From Erwinia sp050410775 (GTDB lineage: Bacteria > Pseudomonadota > Gammaproteobacteria > Enterobacterales > Enterobacteriaceae), in NCBI RefSeq assembly GCF_050410775.1, contig NZ_CP191229.1: 64,000 nucleotides of DNA. The stretch is one strand, 5' to 3'. Numbering within the stretch: position 1 is the first letter of the stretch; each line of letters starts with the position of its first letter. A model generated the notes under the pieces. That model did no database searches, was not told the origin of the DNA, and was given only the letters and a program-made list of their open reading frames with translations. Of the stretch, positions 43,678-51,753 are shown one piece after another. A program made the position numbers and the translations under genes.

Positions 43678-44943
43678 TCATTTAACAGTGAGCAGATCGG
43701 CATATCGCGTAGTGTATCTCGGCGAGAGCATTTCCCGCTTCATCTGCCATGGCTGCCGTATTCCCTGTCCGGCGAAATAGAGCGTTCCACGCCCTTGCTT
43801 AGCGTTCAGGTGATCCAATACGCTCATCAACTCCTGGCTATTTTTTCGCGGTGCGTTTTCATCGAACAGGTTAAGCTGAGCCACCCCCTGGCTGTAAAAA
43901 TCGCCCAACATGATCCCGGCTTTTTGGTAACGATGGCCATCCCGCCAGATAGCATCCAGACAGCGCTTTGCCGCAGCAATAATATCCCGACTATCTTGTG
44001 TCGGCGTCAGTAACTTAACTGATGAGCTGTTGCCGTAATAGGGTTCGCTTAGTCCGAATGGTGAGGTTTTGACAAACGCTGAGATAAACCGACAATATTG
44101 ATGTTCACTGCGGAGCTTCTCCGCCGCCCGGGAGGCATAACTACAGATAGCCTGGCGCATTTCCTCGTATTCTGTAACAGATCTCCCGAAGGAACGGGAG
44201 CAGACAATCTCTTGTCTGAGCGGCACAAACTCTTCCAGTTCAAGGCACGGCTCGCCGCGCAGTTCACGAACGGTTCTTTCCAGCACAACGTTGAAATGTT
44301 TCCTGATAAACCGGATATCGGTGTCTGCCAGCTGCAACACGGTCTTGATCCCCATTGACTCCAGCTTCTTCGCGATCCGTCGGCCTACGCCCCAAACTTC
44401 ATCAACCGGTAATGCCGCCATAAGCTTTCTCTGACGTTCGACGTTTGACAGATCGATAACGCCACCCGTCTGCCGTTGCCATTGTTTAGCCGCATGGTTC
44501 GCCAGTTTGGCCAGGGTCTTTGTTTGTGCGATACCGACTCCCACAGTCAGATGAGTGTGTTGCAAGACCGTGGCTCTGATTTCACGCCCAAATTCTGTAA
44601 GGTTGCGACAATTACTTACGCCAGAGATGTCACAAAAAACCTCATCGATTGAGTACATTTCGCAGCGAGGCGACATCGCCTCAATAGTGGTCATCACCCG
44701 GCTGGACATGTCCGCGTAGAGTTCATAGTTGCTACTAAAGCAAGCCACGCCATAACGCCTGAATTGTTCTCTCTGTTTGAAGTACGGCTCGCCCATTGTC
44801 ACCAACGGCTTTGCTTCAGCAGAACGCGAGATAACGCAACCGTCATTATTTGACAAAACGACTACCGGTCGCCCCTTCAGATCCGGGCGGAATACCGTTT
44901 CACAGGAAGTATAGAAAGAGTTCACATCGCACAGGGCAAACAT
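43678..44943 (-). CDS. umuC: DNA polymerase V catalytic subunit UmuC
   Basis: Y-family translesion polymerase, active as UmuD'2C during the SOS response. It has 421 residues (E. coli 422). The catalytic palm shows MFALCDVNSFYTSCE (first Asp) and MSPRCEMYSIDEVFCDISG (Asp-Glu pair). The steric-gate Tyr-Thr/Ser region is CETVFRP, then VGVGIAQTKTLAKLANHAAK, and WGVGRRIAKKLESMGIKT is the helix-hairpin-helix. The C-terminal little-finger part ends RYTTRYADLLTVK. It starts 2 bases after umuD, so the two are coupled, and the SOS box before umuD controls both. Confidence 0.98.
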   Translation of the reverse strand: MFALCDVNSFYTSCETVFRPDLKGRPVVVLSNNDGCVISRSAEAKPLVTMGEPYFKQREQFRRYGVACFSSNYELYADMSSRVMTTIEAMSPRCEMYSIDEVFCDISGVSNCRNLTEFGREIRATVLQHTHLTVGVGIAQTKTLAKLANHAAKQWQRQTGGVIDLSNVERQRKLMAALPVDEVWGVGRRIAKKLESMGIKTVLQLADTDIRFIRKHFNVVLERTVRELRGEPCLELEEFVPLRQEIVCSRSFGRSVTEYEEMRQAICSYASRAAEKLRSEHQYCRFISAFVKTSPFGLSEPYYGNSSSVKLLTPTQDSRDIIAAAKRCLDAIWRDGHRYQKAGIMLGDFYSQGVAQLNLFDENAPRKNSQELMSVLDHLNAKQGRGTLYFAGQGIRQPWQMKREMLSPRYTTRYADLLTVK

Positions 44944-44945
44944 AA

Positions 44946-45365
44946 TCAGCTCGCAGATTTCACGATGTAGGTTACCACGCCGAAAATTTCCAGAGTGTCT
45001 TCGCTACCTATCATGACTGGCGCATAAAGACTATTTTCAGGCTTAAGCATGACAACCGGATGTAGCTGGAGGCGCTTAACGGTGAATTCACCCCCGACTA
45101 CCGCAATGACGATATTGCCATGCGCAGCCTTACGGGAACTATCCACAACCAGCAAATCGCCCTCGCAAATCCCGGCGTCAATCATCGCGTCACCGCTGGA
45201 CTTCACAAAATAGGTCGCGCTCGGGTGCTGAATCATCAGTTCATTCAGGTCAATGCGCCGCTCAACATAATCCTGTGCAGGACTTGGGAATCCGCACGGG
45301 ACAAGCTCGCCGAACATAGATAATGCTACGTCCTGGCGTAGCTCAGTAGGCGTGAAGAACTGCAA
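44946..45365 (-). CDS. umuD: DNA polymerase V accessory/autoprotease subunit UmuD
   Basis: S24-family protein that cleaves itself with RecA* to give UmuD'. I favour TTG 45365, which has GGTGA five bases upstream. It places the cleavage site Cys24-Gly25 (LVPCGFPSPAQD) at the E. coli position and gives 139 residues, the E. coli length. ATG 45377 is the alternative but has no ribosome-binding site. The catalytic Ser (FVKSSGDAM) and Lys (FTVKRLQL) are present. A perfect LexA box precedes it. Confidence 0.96.
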   Translation of the reverse strand: MQFFTPTELRQDVALSMFGELVPCGFPSPAQDYVERRIDLNELMIQHPSATYFVKSSGDAMIDAGICEGDLLVVDSSRKAAHGNIVIAVVGGEFTVKRLQLHPVVMLKPENSLYAPVMIGSEDTLEIFGVVTYIVKSAS

Positions 45366-45386
45366 GATAATCACCATTAATTTAAA

Positions 45387-45402
45387 CTGTATATATATAC
45401 AG
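45387..45402 (-). promoter_or_regulatory. LexA (SOS) box of umuDC
   Basis: CTGTATATATATACAG is a perfect palindromic LexA site (CTGT-N8-ACAG, AT-rich spacer). On the minus strand CATAAT just before it may be the -10 element. Confidence 0.95.
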
Positions 45403-45585
45403 TATTATGCATCGCTGATGGAGATCAAGCTGTGCTTTAACCATGACTAAATATCTATTTCTTATCCATTTGATTTTGAAAGAATTCTGCGCACCGGTAA
45501 ATTTTCAACCGCTTCTTCGCGGCAGATGTTCTGCTGCCAAAATAATCCGATCTTATGCGCCGGTTTTAGCCGGGATGGCATTTTT

Positions 45586-46236
45586 TCAAAGCGTAAACGA
45601 TTCAGATAAACCCAAATCACGCTCACCGTGTAAACGAAAATCAGCAATAGCCTCTTCGATCGCTTTCTGACTTAACGCCGAAGCATCAACAATCATGCGC
45701 AGCCCTGAACCGTAAGCATAGCCGGGTAAAAGTTCGTAGCGGCGGTAAAACAGGGGAGGTTCATCCCGGCTAATTTCCTGCTCACGCTTTTTAACATATT
45801 CAGAAAATGTAAGACCATTGAAAGCATCATATTGACTGGCTTCGCGAGGGATCAGGGTATAACTGACTATTTTCCCGCTGGCATTATAATCAGGTCGGGT
45901 TTTTATTTTAAATTCGCATTCACGTTGCGGCTCACTGAGCCGTTCCCAGGCGTCATCAAATGCACGGGCGTGAACCGCATCCCTGAAAGCCACCTGCGCT
46001 GTAATAATTTCCGCATTCCAGAAAGTAGCAGGATCTAATCCAGTAAAGTAAATATCACTCCAGCTCCAGATATAACCCGGCTCATCGTCAAATCTGTTGA
46101 AATCACATTCATCATAAAATACTCCACCGCAACGATGACGTTCTTTATGAATAAGGTTTTTAAGTCTGATGACTTGCCGACGGCGAATACGCCGTGGGAG
46201 GGAGGAGAAAGGTTGATGTTTACGACGGACATACAT
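45586..46236 (-). CDS. Hypothetical protein next to umuDC
   Basis: 216 residues with a strong ribosome-binding site (AAGGAGG) before ATG 46236, so it is probably expressed. The N-terminus is very basic (RRKHQPFSSLPRRIRRRQVI). The middle contains YDECDFNRFDDEPGYIWSWS, FTGLDPATFWNAEIITAQVA and a KKREQEISRDEPPLFYRRYE segment. No signal peptide, membrane helix or motif that I can name. It reads toward umuD on the same strand, with 184 bases between its stop and the LexA box. Accessory origin is likely, since a umuC remnant lies on its other side. Confidence 0.65.
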   Translation of the reverse strand: MYVRRKHQPFSSLPRRIRRRQVIRLKNLIHKERHRCGGVFYDECDFNRFDDEPGYIWSWSDIYFTGLDPATFWNAEIITAQVAFRDAVHARAFDDAWERLSEPQRECEFKIKTRPDYNASGKIVSYTLIPREASQYDAFNGLTFSEYVKKREQEISRDEPPLFYRRYELLPGYAYGSGLRMIVDASALSQKAIEEAIADFRLHGERDLGLSESFTL

Positions 46237-46363
46237 GGGAACCTCCTTGACCGATAGAACGGCAATAAGGCTGGAAAGAATTCCAGCCGATCAGGCTACC
46301 AAAAGATCCGTTGAATGAATAGTTGCAATGCGGGTTCTTCGTAAATGAGATATTCCAAAAAAC

Positions 46364-46498
46364 ATGCGCTTTTTAATAAGCGGTAAAAGCAAAATCTGGT
46401 TTGCCGGTCAGGGCATGGAGAAAGCCTGGGCAGTGAAGCGCGAGCTGCTTTCACCGGCCTATACGACAAGATACGCGGACCTGCCCATCGCCCGGTAA
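46364..46498 (+). pseudogene. umuC C-terminal remnant
   Basis: A 44-codon frame (ATG 46364 to TAA 46498) contains SKIWFAGQGMEKAWAVKREL followed by LSPAYTTRYADL. This matches the end of UmuC (LYFAGQGIRQPWQMKREM; LSPRYTTRYADL in the intact copy at 43678). Only the last ~40 residues of the family are present. It faces opposite to the intact umuC and is diverged from it, so it is not a recent copy. Too short for normal gene callers. Confidence 0.8.
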
Positions 46499-46569
46499 CG
46501 CTTCTTTCCCGGCACGCTACGTCGCCGCTTTGCTTAACGAAAAAAACAGCGGCTTCAGCAACGCTGCGC

Positions 46570-47724
46570 TTAGGGGATGGCGGCCCTTCCCCTCAGCTGT
46601 TCTGGTGATAGCCTGATAAAGGCGGCGATACAGGCTGTCGCCGCGAAAGCAAGAAGGGCATTCATCAAGCCGGTTGAGGCGAGTAACGCGCCAAATAACG
46701 GATTGCCAACCGCCTGGCCTGTTGCCACAGCCAGGAAAGGAATGCCCAGCCCCAGATCGGGACGATCGGCAAGGAGTCCGGTCCCCTGAATCAAATAGAC
46801 GCCGGTTGAGACGATATAAGCCGCCCCAAACAGGCTTACCGCGATAAAACCATAAGCAGCAGAAAGGGAAGTCATGGCAAGTCCTGCCGTTGCAACAGCC
46901 ATTCCCAGCAGGGAAAAAACGTGAATGGGCCTGATACCAACGCGGTTGGTCAGCATGCCGGTCAGCGCCCCGGCCAGGCCGGAAATGCCCAGCGCCACCC
47001 AAATCAAGGCGATATAGGCGGAGGTAAAGCCCGCTTTATCACGCAAAATATCGGCGCCGAAAGTCCAGATAGCCGCGCTGGAGATGCCCATAAAGAACGC
47101 GCTTACGCATAATGTAAAAAGCCCGGGACGCTTCAGAACAGCCAGGGATACCGGGCTTGCGGACGCCGCATGCAAACCGCGCGGGAAAGCAAACCAGAGC
47201 CAGGCAGTGACGGCTGCGCCTGCCAGTACAAAAGCAAAGTAAATTTCGCGCCATGCGTCTGACGCCAGCCAGGCGGCCATGCCGGAAAAGACAATACCGG
47301 CCGCCGTGCCGGCATTAATTGTTGCGTTAGCCTTGGGCCGGTTTTCGTCACCAAACTGACGTGAAACGGCGAAAGCGAGGGGCGGCGACGTCAGACCGGT
47401 ACTCAACCCCGCCAGCGCAATACCTGCCGCCAGCACCCAGGCTGAGGCTGACAGCGCCACCAGCAGCATACCAAAAGTTGCGGTGCCCCCCGCCAGCAGC
47501 GCAATGGTCCGGGCGCTGAGCTTACCCGGGGCCAGCAGCACGAAACTGATACCAAGACAGTAGGCGGCAAACGCGCTGCCGCCAATCCATCCTGCAACGG
47601 TCACGCTAATAGCAAGAGCTTCCCGGATTTGCGGAAGAAAAAGCCCGTAAGCGAATCGCGCAAGGCCGTAAGCAAGCGCCGTCAGTGAGAATGCGGCGGC
47701 AACAAAATTAATGCGGCTATTCAT
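46570..47724 (-). CDS. MFS transporter, YbfB-like
   Basis: 384-residue inner-membrane protein with about 12 predicted helices. The start NFVAAAFSLTALAYGLARFAYGLFLP is typical of YbfB/UCP-like MFS members. Two symmetrical halves are visible, with GLSTGLTSPPLAFAVSRQF and NAGTAAGIVFSGM in the first and GILTNR-type loop (LTGMLTNRVGIRPIHVF) in the second. Substrate unknown. ATG 47724 overlaps the TetR gene stop by 4 bases, so the two form an operon and the regulator probably controls the transporter. Confidence 0.9.
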   Translation of the reverse strand: MNSRINFVAAAFSLTALAYGLARFAYGLFLPQIREALAISVTVAGWIGGSAFAAYCLGISFVLLAPGKLSARTIALLAGGTATFGMLLVALSASAWVLAAGIALAGLSTGLTSPPLAFAVSRQFGDENRPKANATINAGTAAGIVFSGMAAWLASDAWREIYFAFVLAGAAVTAWLWFAFPRGLHAASASPVSLAVLKRPGLFTLCVSAFFMGISSAAIWTFGADILRDKAGFTSAYIALIWVALGISGLAGALTGMLTNRVGIRPIHVFSLLGMAVATAGLAMTSLSAAYGFIAVSLFGAAYIVSTGVYLIQGTGLLADRPDLGLGIPFLAVATGQAVGNPLFGALLASTGLMNALLAFAATACIAAFIRLSPEQLRGRAAIP

Positions 47725-48269
47725 ACTGTACGCGCCCTGGCTGCGGTAAGAAGTAAATGTGCGGCGTCCCTGGCATCATTGATGATGGAAACGGTGGCAA
47801 TGGCGGCTGACGCCGTAGCGCCTTCAAATAGCAGCCAGATCTGGTTGATAAGCCTTTCATCTTCTTCACCCACCGCGATCCGGATACGCCGGGCAAGCTC
47901 AGCGCGAAACTCACTTTTCTGCCTGTGGACAAGCGCGACAATCTCTTCATTCGCGGTGGCATACTCACTGCGCGCCCGCAGCAGCATACATCCTTGCGTT
48001 CCATGCACTTCCATCCACTGCCGCAGTGCATCAAACACTGCCCCAACAGGATCGCTATCGCTACAGTCTGCTGCCAGCTGTTCCATAAAGGCCAGATGTC
48101 TCGCCCTCAGCACGGCCAGGATCAGCCCATCGCGCGAGCCAAAATGCTTATAGAGCGTACGCGTGGAGACGCCGGAATGGGCCACCACACGATCGATACC
48201 AACACCGCGAAGGCTCTCTGTATCGAAGATGTGCATGGCGCTTGCAATCATTTCATGATGTTTTTTCAT
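47721..48269 (-). CDS. TetR-family regulator of the MFS gene
   Basis: 182 residues from ATG 48269 (a TTG two codons upstream at 48275 is an alternative). The helix-turn-helix is SLRGVGIDRVVAHSGVSTRT followed by LYKHFGSRDGLILAVL. The ligand-binding half contains HGTQGCMLLRARSEYA. It overlaps the MFS gene (ATGA). A perfect palindrome ten bases before the start is the likely operator, giving autorepression of regulator and transporter. Confidence 0.92.
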   Translation of the reverse strand: MKKHHEMIASAMHIFDTESLRGVGIDRVVAHSGVSTRTLYKHFGSRDGLILAVLRARHLAFMEQLAADCSDSDPVGAVFDALRQWMEVHGTQGCMLLRARSEYATANEEIVALVHRQKSEFRAELARRIRIAVGEEDERLINQIWLLFEGATASAAIATVSIINDARDAAHLLLTAARARTV

Positions 48270-48278
48270 TCCCAAAGT

Positions 48279-48296
48279 GTAAAACGTTCGTTTTAC
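48279..48296. promoter_or_regulatory. Operator of the TetR-MFS operon
   Basis: GTAAAACG-TT-CGTTTTAC is a perfect 8-bp inverted repeat directly before the regulator start codon. Confidence 0.75.
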
Positions 48297-48656
48297 CTGT
48301 CAAGGCGAAGGGTGAAATGAATCCTATATACAGCGTGTCAGGCAGACGCTTATCGCTATCCCTTAACGCCGATGGCAACGCTGATAGCGGATAAATGAGT
48401 AAGTTATTTCAACCGGCTGCTACGGAATCGCTGTCCGTTTATGCGTGGCTGACGGGAGAATTTTCAGATGGAAAAAGAAAAGTAGGTAACAAAGCCTGGA
48501 AAACGTATAGAAGCGCCTTTCATAACGTGTTCTTGCAAGCAGCGCAAAGCGTCTAAAATAAAGCTGATGCAGGTAATATCCTGATGCTTATATAATTTTA
48601 TCGTAACAGGCGGATAATAATATTCGCGTGCTTTTAACCTCAACAGGGAGATCGGT
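48297..48656. other. Gap between TetR and RidA genes
   Basis: About 360 bases. A 53-codon plus-strand frame (48395-48556; begins MSKLFQPAATESL) is the only candidate. It has a weak ribosome-binding site and no family. Nothing else seen. Confidence 0.45.
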
Positions 48657-49034
48657 ATGAATAAGGTAGAACGTAAAAATTATCCTGAACTGGGTGAAGT
48701 TAAAGCGCCCTACGTTCACGCGGTGAAACATCTGCATACTCTGTATATCTCGGGCCTGACCGCGTTTGGCACCGCCGCGCAACACGCCGGTATTGCTGAG
48801 CAGGCGGAGGAGGTCTTCAGTCAGATAAGGAAAGTTGCTCAGGCCGAGGGCACCAATTTTTCCTCTCTGATTAAGGTGACGATTTTCATCACCTCGTTTG
48901 AGGAAATTGATGCACTGCGGGAAGTGCTTTACCGCAACTATGGCAATGCCCTCCCCGCCAGCTCGCTGGTTGAGGTAAGCCGCCTTTTCTCACCTGACCT
49001 GAAGATAGAAATCGAAGCGGTCTTCGGTCTGTAA
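48657..49034 (+). CDS. RidA-family protein
   Basis: 125 residues of the YjgF/RidA fold. RidA enzymes hydrolyse reactive enamine/imine intermediates, protecting PLP enzymes. The segment VHAVKHLHTLYISGLTAFGT, EVFSQIRKVAQAEGTNFSSL, IKVTIFITSF and LPASSLVEVSRLF follow the family. The usual R-x-x-V/A-E-I/V-E catalytic-arginine motif reads PASSLVEV, so the arginine expected before V-E is not obvious. That may put it in a non-deaminase branch. ATG 48657 has AGGGAG upstream. Monocistronic. Confidence 0.88.
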   Translation: MNKVERKNYPELGEVKAPYVHAVKHLHTLYISGLTAFGTAAQHAGIAEQAEEVFSQIRKVAQAEGTNFSSLIKVTIFITSFEEIDALREVLYRNYGNALPASSLVEVSRLFSPDLKIEIEAVFGL

Positions 49035-49117
49035 GCCATTTTTTCTGCCGGTTAATAAAAGCCGTCCGGCTCCGTAACTTTTACCGGGCCCATCATCTGC
49101 CTTATCAGGCCGGAAAT

Positions 49118-49726
49118 TTAGTCACGCTTCTCCGCCAGCCAGATCGTGCGCCCGCCACATAGCGGATCTGCAACAACGTGTTTAATGTTCCTAAAACCCG
49201 ATTGCTGCATTAAAGCGCGGTATTCATCGGCGGCAAGGCTGGAATGATAAAGCGGTTCGCCCTTAAACTCCCCGATGGCTTCGCCGTCAGTTGGGCCAGC
49301 GTTAAACATCAGGGCCGCCCCGTCGCTGGCATGAGCAGAAAAAATATCAAACATCTGACGCTGACCGGCGCGGGCGAGGTGGAAGAAGCTGTCCCAGGCA
49401 AGGATGCCATCAAACTTACGTTTGAGATCCAGCTCCCGCATATCTGCAACTAACCAGGCGTTATCCGGAAATTTTTCGCGGCACCGGGCAATCATTGAGG
49501 AAGATGAATCTATCCCGGTCACCTGAAACCCCAGAGCGAAAAGGTATTGCGCAACCGGCGTGCCATTGCCACACCCCATATCCAGAATATGTCCGCCAGG
49601 CAGGACAGACTGGGCAAAGCTGTCGATCCATCTCTTCTCCAGCAGATTTGCCGGGCGCATTTTTTCAAAGGCCACGCAGTGCCTTTCATAAAGGCTAATG
49701 ACAGTTTGTGAGGATGGGTGATCCAT
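49118..49726 (-). CDS. SAM-dependent methyltransferase (class I)
   Basis: 202 residues. SAM-binding motif I is LDMGCGNGTPVAQYLF preceded by GGHI, then VTGIDSSSSMIARCREKF supplies the acidic ribose-binding residue, and VADMRELDLKRKFDGILAWDSFFHL carries motifs II-III. The substrate cannot be predicted. ATG 49726 has GGGGAA upstream. Single gene. Confidence 0.9.
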   Translation of the reverse strand: MDHPSSQTVISLYERHCVAFEKMRPANLLEKRWIDSFAQSVLPGGHILDMGCGNGTPVAQYLFALGFQVTGIDSSSSMIARCREKFPDNAWLVADMRELDLKRKFDGILAWDSFFHLARAGQRQMFDIFSAHASDGAALMFNAGPTDGEAIGEFKGEPLYHSSLAADEYRALMQQSGFRNIKHVVADPLCGGRTIWLAEKRD

Positions 49727-50133
49727 AATGTTCCCCTGAACAGCAGTGGTCAGTTCGTATAAGCGTGTGCAGAAAAAAGTTTCGCTTTTACAGGCATAAT
49801 GCGCAATAAAAAAAGGTTGATCTCCGCCGTTAAAGGCCGCAGGTCACGCGTCTTCCCGGCACGTCACACACTTTTTCTCAGGTAAACAGGCGCTCAGAAG
49901 TCGCTCTTGCAGCAAATGAGATGCCCCGCCCATACTTAACTAGCGGAAATTAATATTTCCCACTATTTTTCCGCCCCACGTGAATATTGAAAATAACCAG
50001 AATATTTACACTTATTTAAATAACGCATTCTTTTAAGAATACGCTGATAATAGTGTTCGGGTCTGCTGACAGATAAGCTGCATTATTATGAAGCGCTATA
50101 ATTAACCCACTCTTATCACTATTGGTAAAATTT
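49727..50133. other. Gap upstream of the ROK gene
   Basis: About 400 bases, AT-rich from 49940. It must contain promoters of both divergent neighbours. No other element recognised. Confidence 0.5.
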
Positions 50134-51018
50134 ATGGACATTGCGGCTTTCGATATTGGTGGGACCTCGTTAAAAATGGGCGTAACTAACGCCAGCGGGG
50201 AGATTTTAAAGAGTGACAGCGTGGATATCGCCCAACAATCCCGTGAGAAGATCCTGGAAGAGATTCTGGCCTGGCTGAAAAAAAATCCCTCCTGCGCCGG
50301 CATCGCGGTCAGTACGCCGGGATATGTCGATCCCGGTACAGGCTTTATCTCTATGGGCGGCACCATTCCGGAATTTGACCAGTTCCATCTGAAGCAGTGG
50401 CTGGAAGAGAAAACCTCCCTGCCCGCCAGCGTTGAGAACGATGCGCATTGTGCCCTGCTGGCGGAACGCTGGTTAGGAAACGCTCAGCAAATCAACGATT
50501 TTCTGATGCTCACTATCGGTACCGGCTTAGGCGGCGCTGCATTCTGCAATGGCGTCCTGATCCGCGGCAGCCGGAATCGTGCCGGAGAGTTTGGTTGCCT
50601 GCTAACCTCCCGTCCTGACGACAGCGATATTGCGCCTCATACCATGGGAAACAGCTGTACCATGACGGCGCTACGGGAAAATTACGCCCGGCAAGCGAAA
50701 AAGCCCGTTGATGAGATAACCGGTAAAGATGTATTCGACGCGTTTGATAATGACGACGATATTGCTACACAGGTGGTGAGTGATTTTTATGAAGATCTTT
50801 CCGCCTGCCTCTATAACCTTGCCAGCGTATTCGATCCGCAGACCATTTTTATCGGTGGTGGTATTACAGAGCGCAAGCCTTTCCTGGACGAACTTGCCGG
50901 ACATCTGGATAAGTATGGTATCGATATTCGTATTGAACCCGCAACCTACGGTAATGACTCCGGGATGTTAGGCGCCTCCTACCACTTTCTGCAAAATCAG
51001 CCAGCAGACGATAAATAA
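50134..51018 (+). CDS. ROK-family sugar kinase
   Basis: 294 residues from ATG 50134 (a TTG at 50122 is possible). Phosphate-1 motif FDIGGTSLKMGV, ENDAHCALLAE with the catalytic Asp, TIGTGLGGAAFCNG as phosphate-2, and IGGGITER as the adenosine region. The zinc-binding CxCGxxGCxE motif of most ROK kinases is missing, with NRAGEFGCLLTSRPDDSD in its place. This pattern suits beta-glucoside kinase-like ROK members. No HTH, so it is a kinase rather than a repressor. No sugar transporter or glycosidase lies nearby, so the substrate is unknown. Confidence 0.88.
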   Translation: MDIAAFDIGGTSLKMGVTNASGEILKSDSVDIAQQSREKILEEILAWLKKNPSCAGIAVSTPGYVDPGTGFISMGGTIPEFDQFHLKQWLEEKTSLPASVENDAHCALLAERWLGNAQQINDFLMLTIGTGLGGAAFCNGVLIRGSRNRAGEFGCLLTSRPDDSDIAPHTMGNSCTMTALRENYARQAKKPVDEITGKDVFDAFDNDDDIATQVVSDFYEDLSACLYNLASVFDPQTIFIGGGITERKPFLDELAGHLDKYGIDIRIEPATYGNDSGMLGASYHFLQNQPADDK

Positions 51019-51273
51019 CCCCATCGCGTATAAATGCCGGTTCAGGTTCCCCAACCCTTAAACGGCATTAATTTTTGTATTTTGACGTCAGGATTTAAAC
51101 GATCCCCTCCGGGGAATGGATAAATAGTGCGTATTCACTGCAAACCGTTTAATGGGCAAAAACAGTGAGTAAGCGTAAAAATAAGCGCCGTCAGAATTGA
51201 ACTCCTGCCTGACTCAACTACTGTTATTTATTCGTTCTGCTTATCAGCAACAGGCCCCAAACAGGAGAATGCT

Positions 51274-51750
51274 GTGTCCTCTTCTTCCACGACAAACAAG
51301 ACCGACCTGCGCCGCTCACTGCTTGCCGCCCTTCCCCTTGGCGTCGGTATGATGGCGGCCATCGATGAAATCGTGTTTCACCAGATGCTGGCATGGCACC
51401 ATTTTTTTGACTGGTCCACGCCTATGTTCGCGCTGTTCTCGGATGGTTTGCTGCATTCGGCAGAGCTGATCTTTTTTGTGCTCGGCTTTTTTATGTTTCA
51501 CAATCTGCGGACAAGCGGTGCGCTGGATAAGACCTCTGCCTGGGCAGGTTTCTTTTTAGGGATGGGCGGCTTTCAGCTCTTTGACGGCATCATCGACCAC
51601 AAACTCCTCGGGCTGCATCAGATTCGCTACGTTGACAATATTCTGCCCTACGATCTGGCCTGGAACGGTTTTGGCCTGCTGCTGCTGCTGACAGGCTTTC
51701 TGATTTTACGCCGTTCACGCGCGGCGGCACGACGCCGCACGGGAAAATAA
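51274..51750 (+). CDS. DUF2243 membrane protein
   Basis: 158 residues with four hydrophobic segments. LPLGVGMMAAIDEIVFHQML, FSDGLLHSAELIFFVLGFFM, GFFLGMGGFQLFDGIIDHKL and DLAWNGFGLLLLLTGFLILR are the recognisable DUF2243 pattern, with several histidines and acidic residues at membrane edges that could bind metal. Function unknown. GTG start with AGGAG upstream. It lies 3 bases before the CtaG-like gene, a pairing seen elsewhere, so they probably work together. Confidence 0.85.
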   Translation: MSSSSTTNKTDLRRSLLAALPLGVGMMAAIDEIVFHQMLAWHHFFDWSTPMFALFSDGLLHSAELIFFVLGFFMFHNLRTSGALDKTSAWAGFFLGMGGFQLFDGIIDHKLLGLHQIRYVDNILPYDLAWNGFGLLLLLTGFLILRRSRAAARRRTGK

Positions 51751-51753
51751 TCC

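Noticed and set aside
48395..48556. 53-codon plus-strand frame (MSKLFQPAATESL...)
   Set aside because: Possible small gene but only a weak ribosome-binding site and no recognised homologue.
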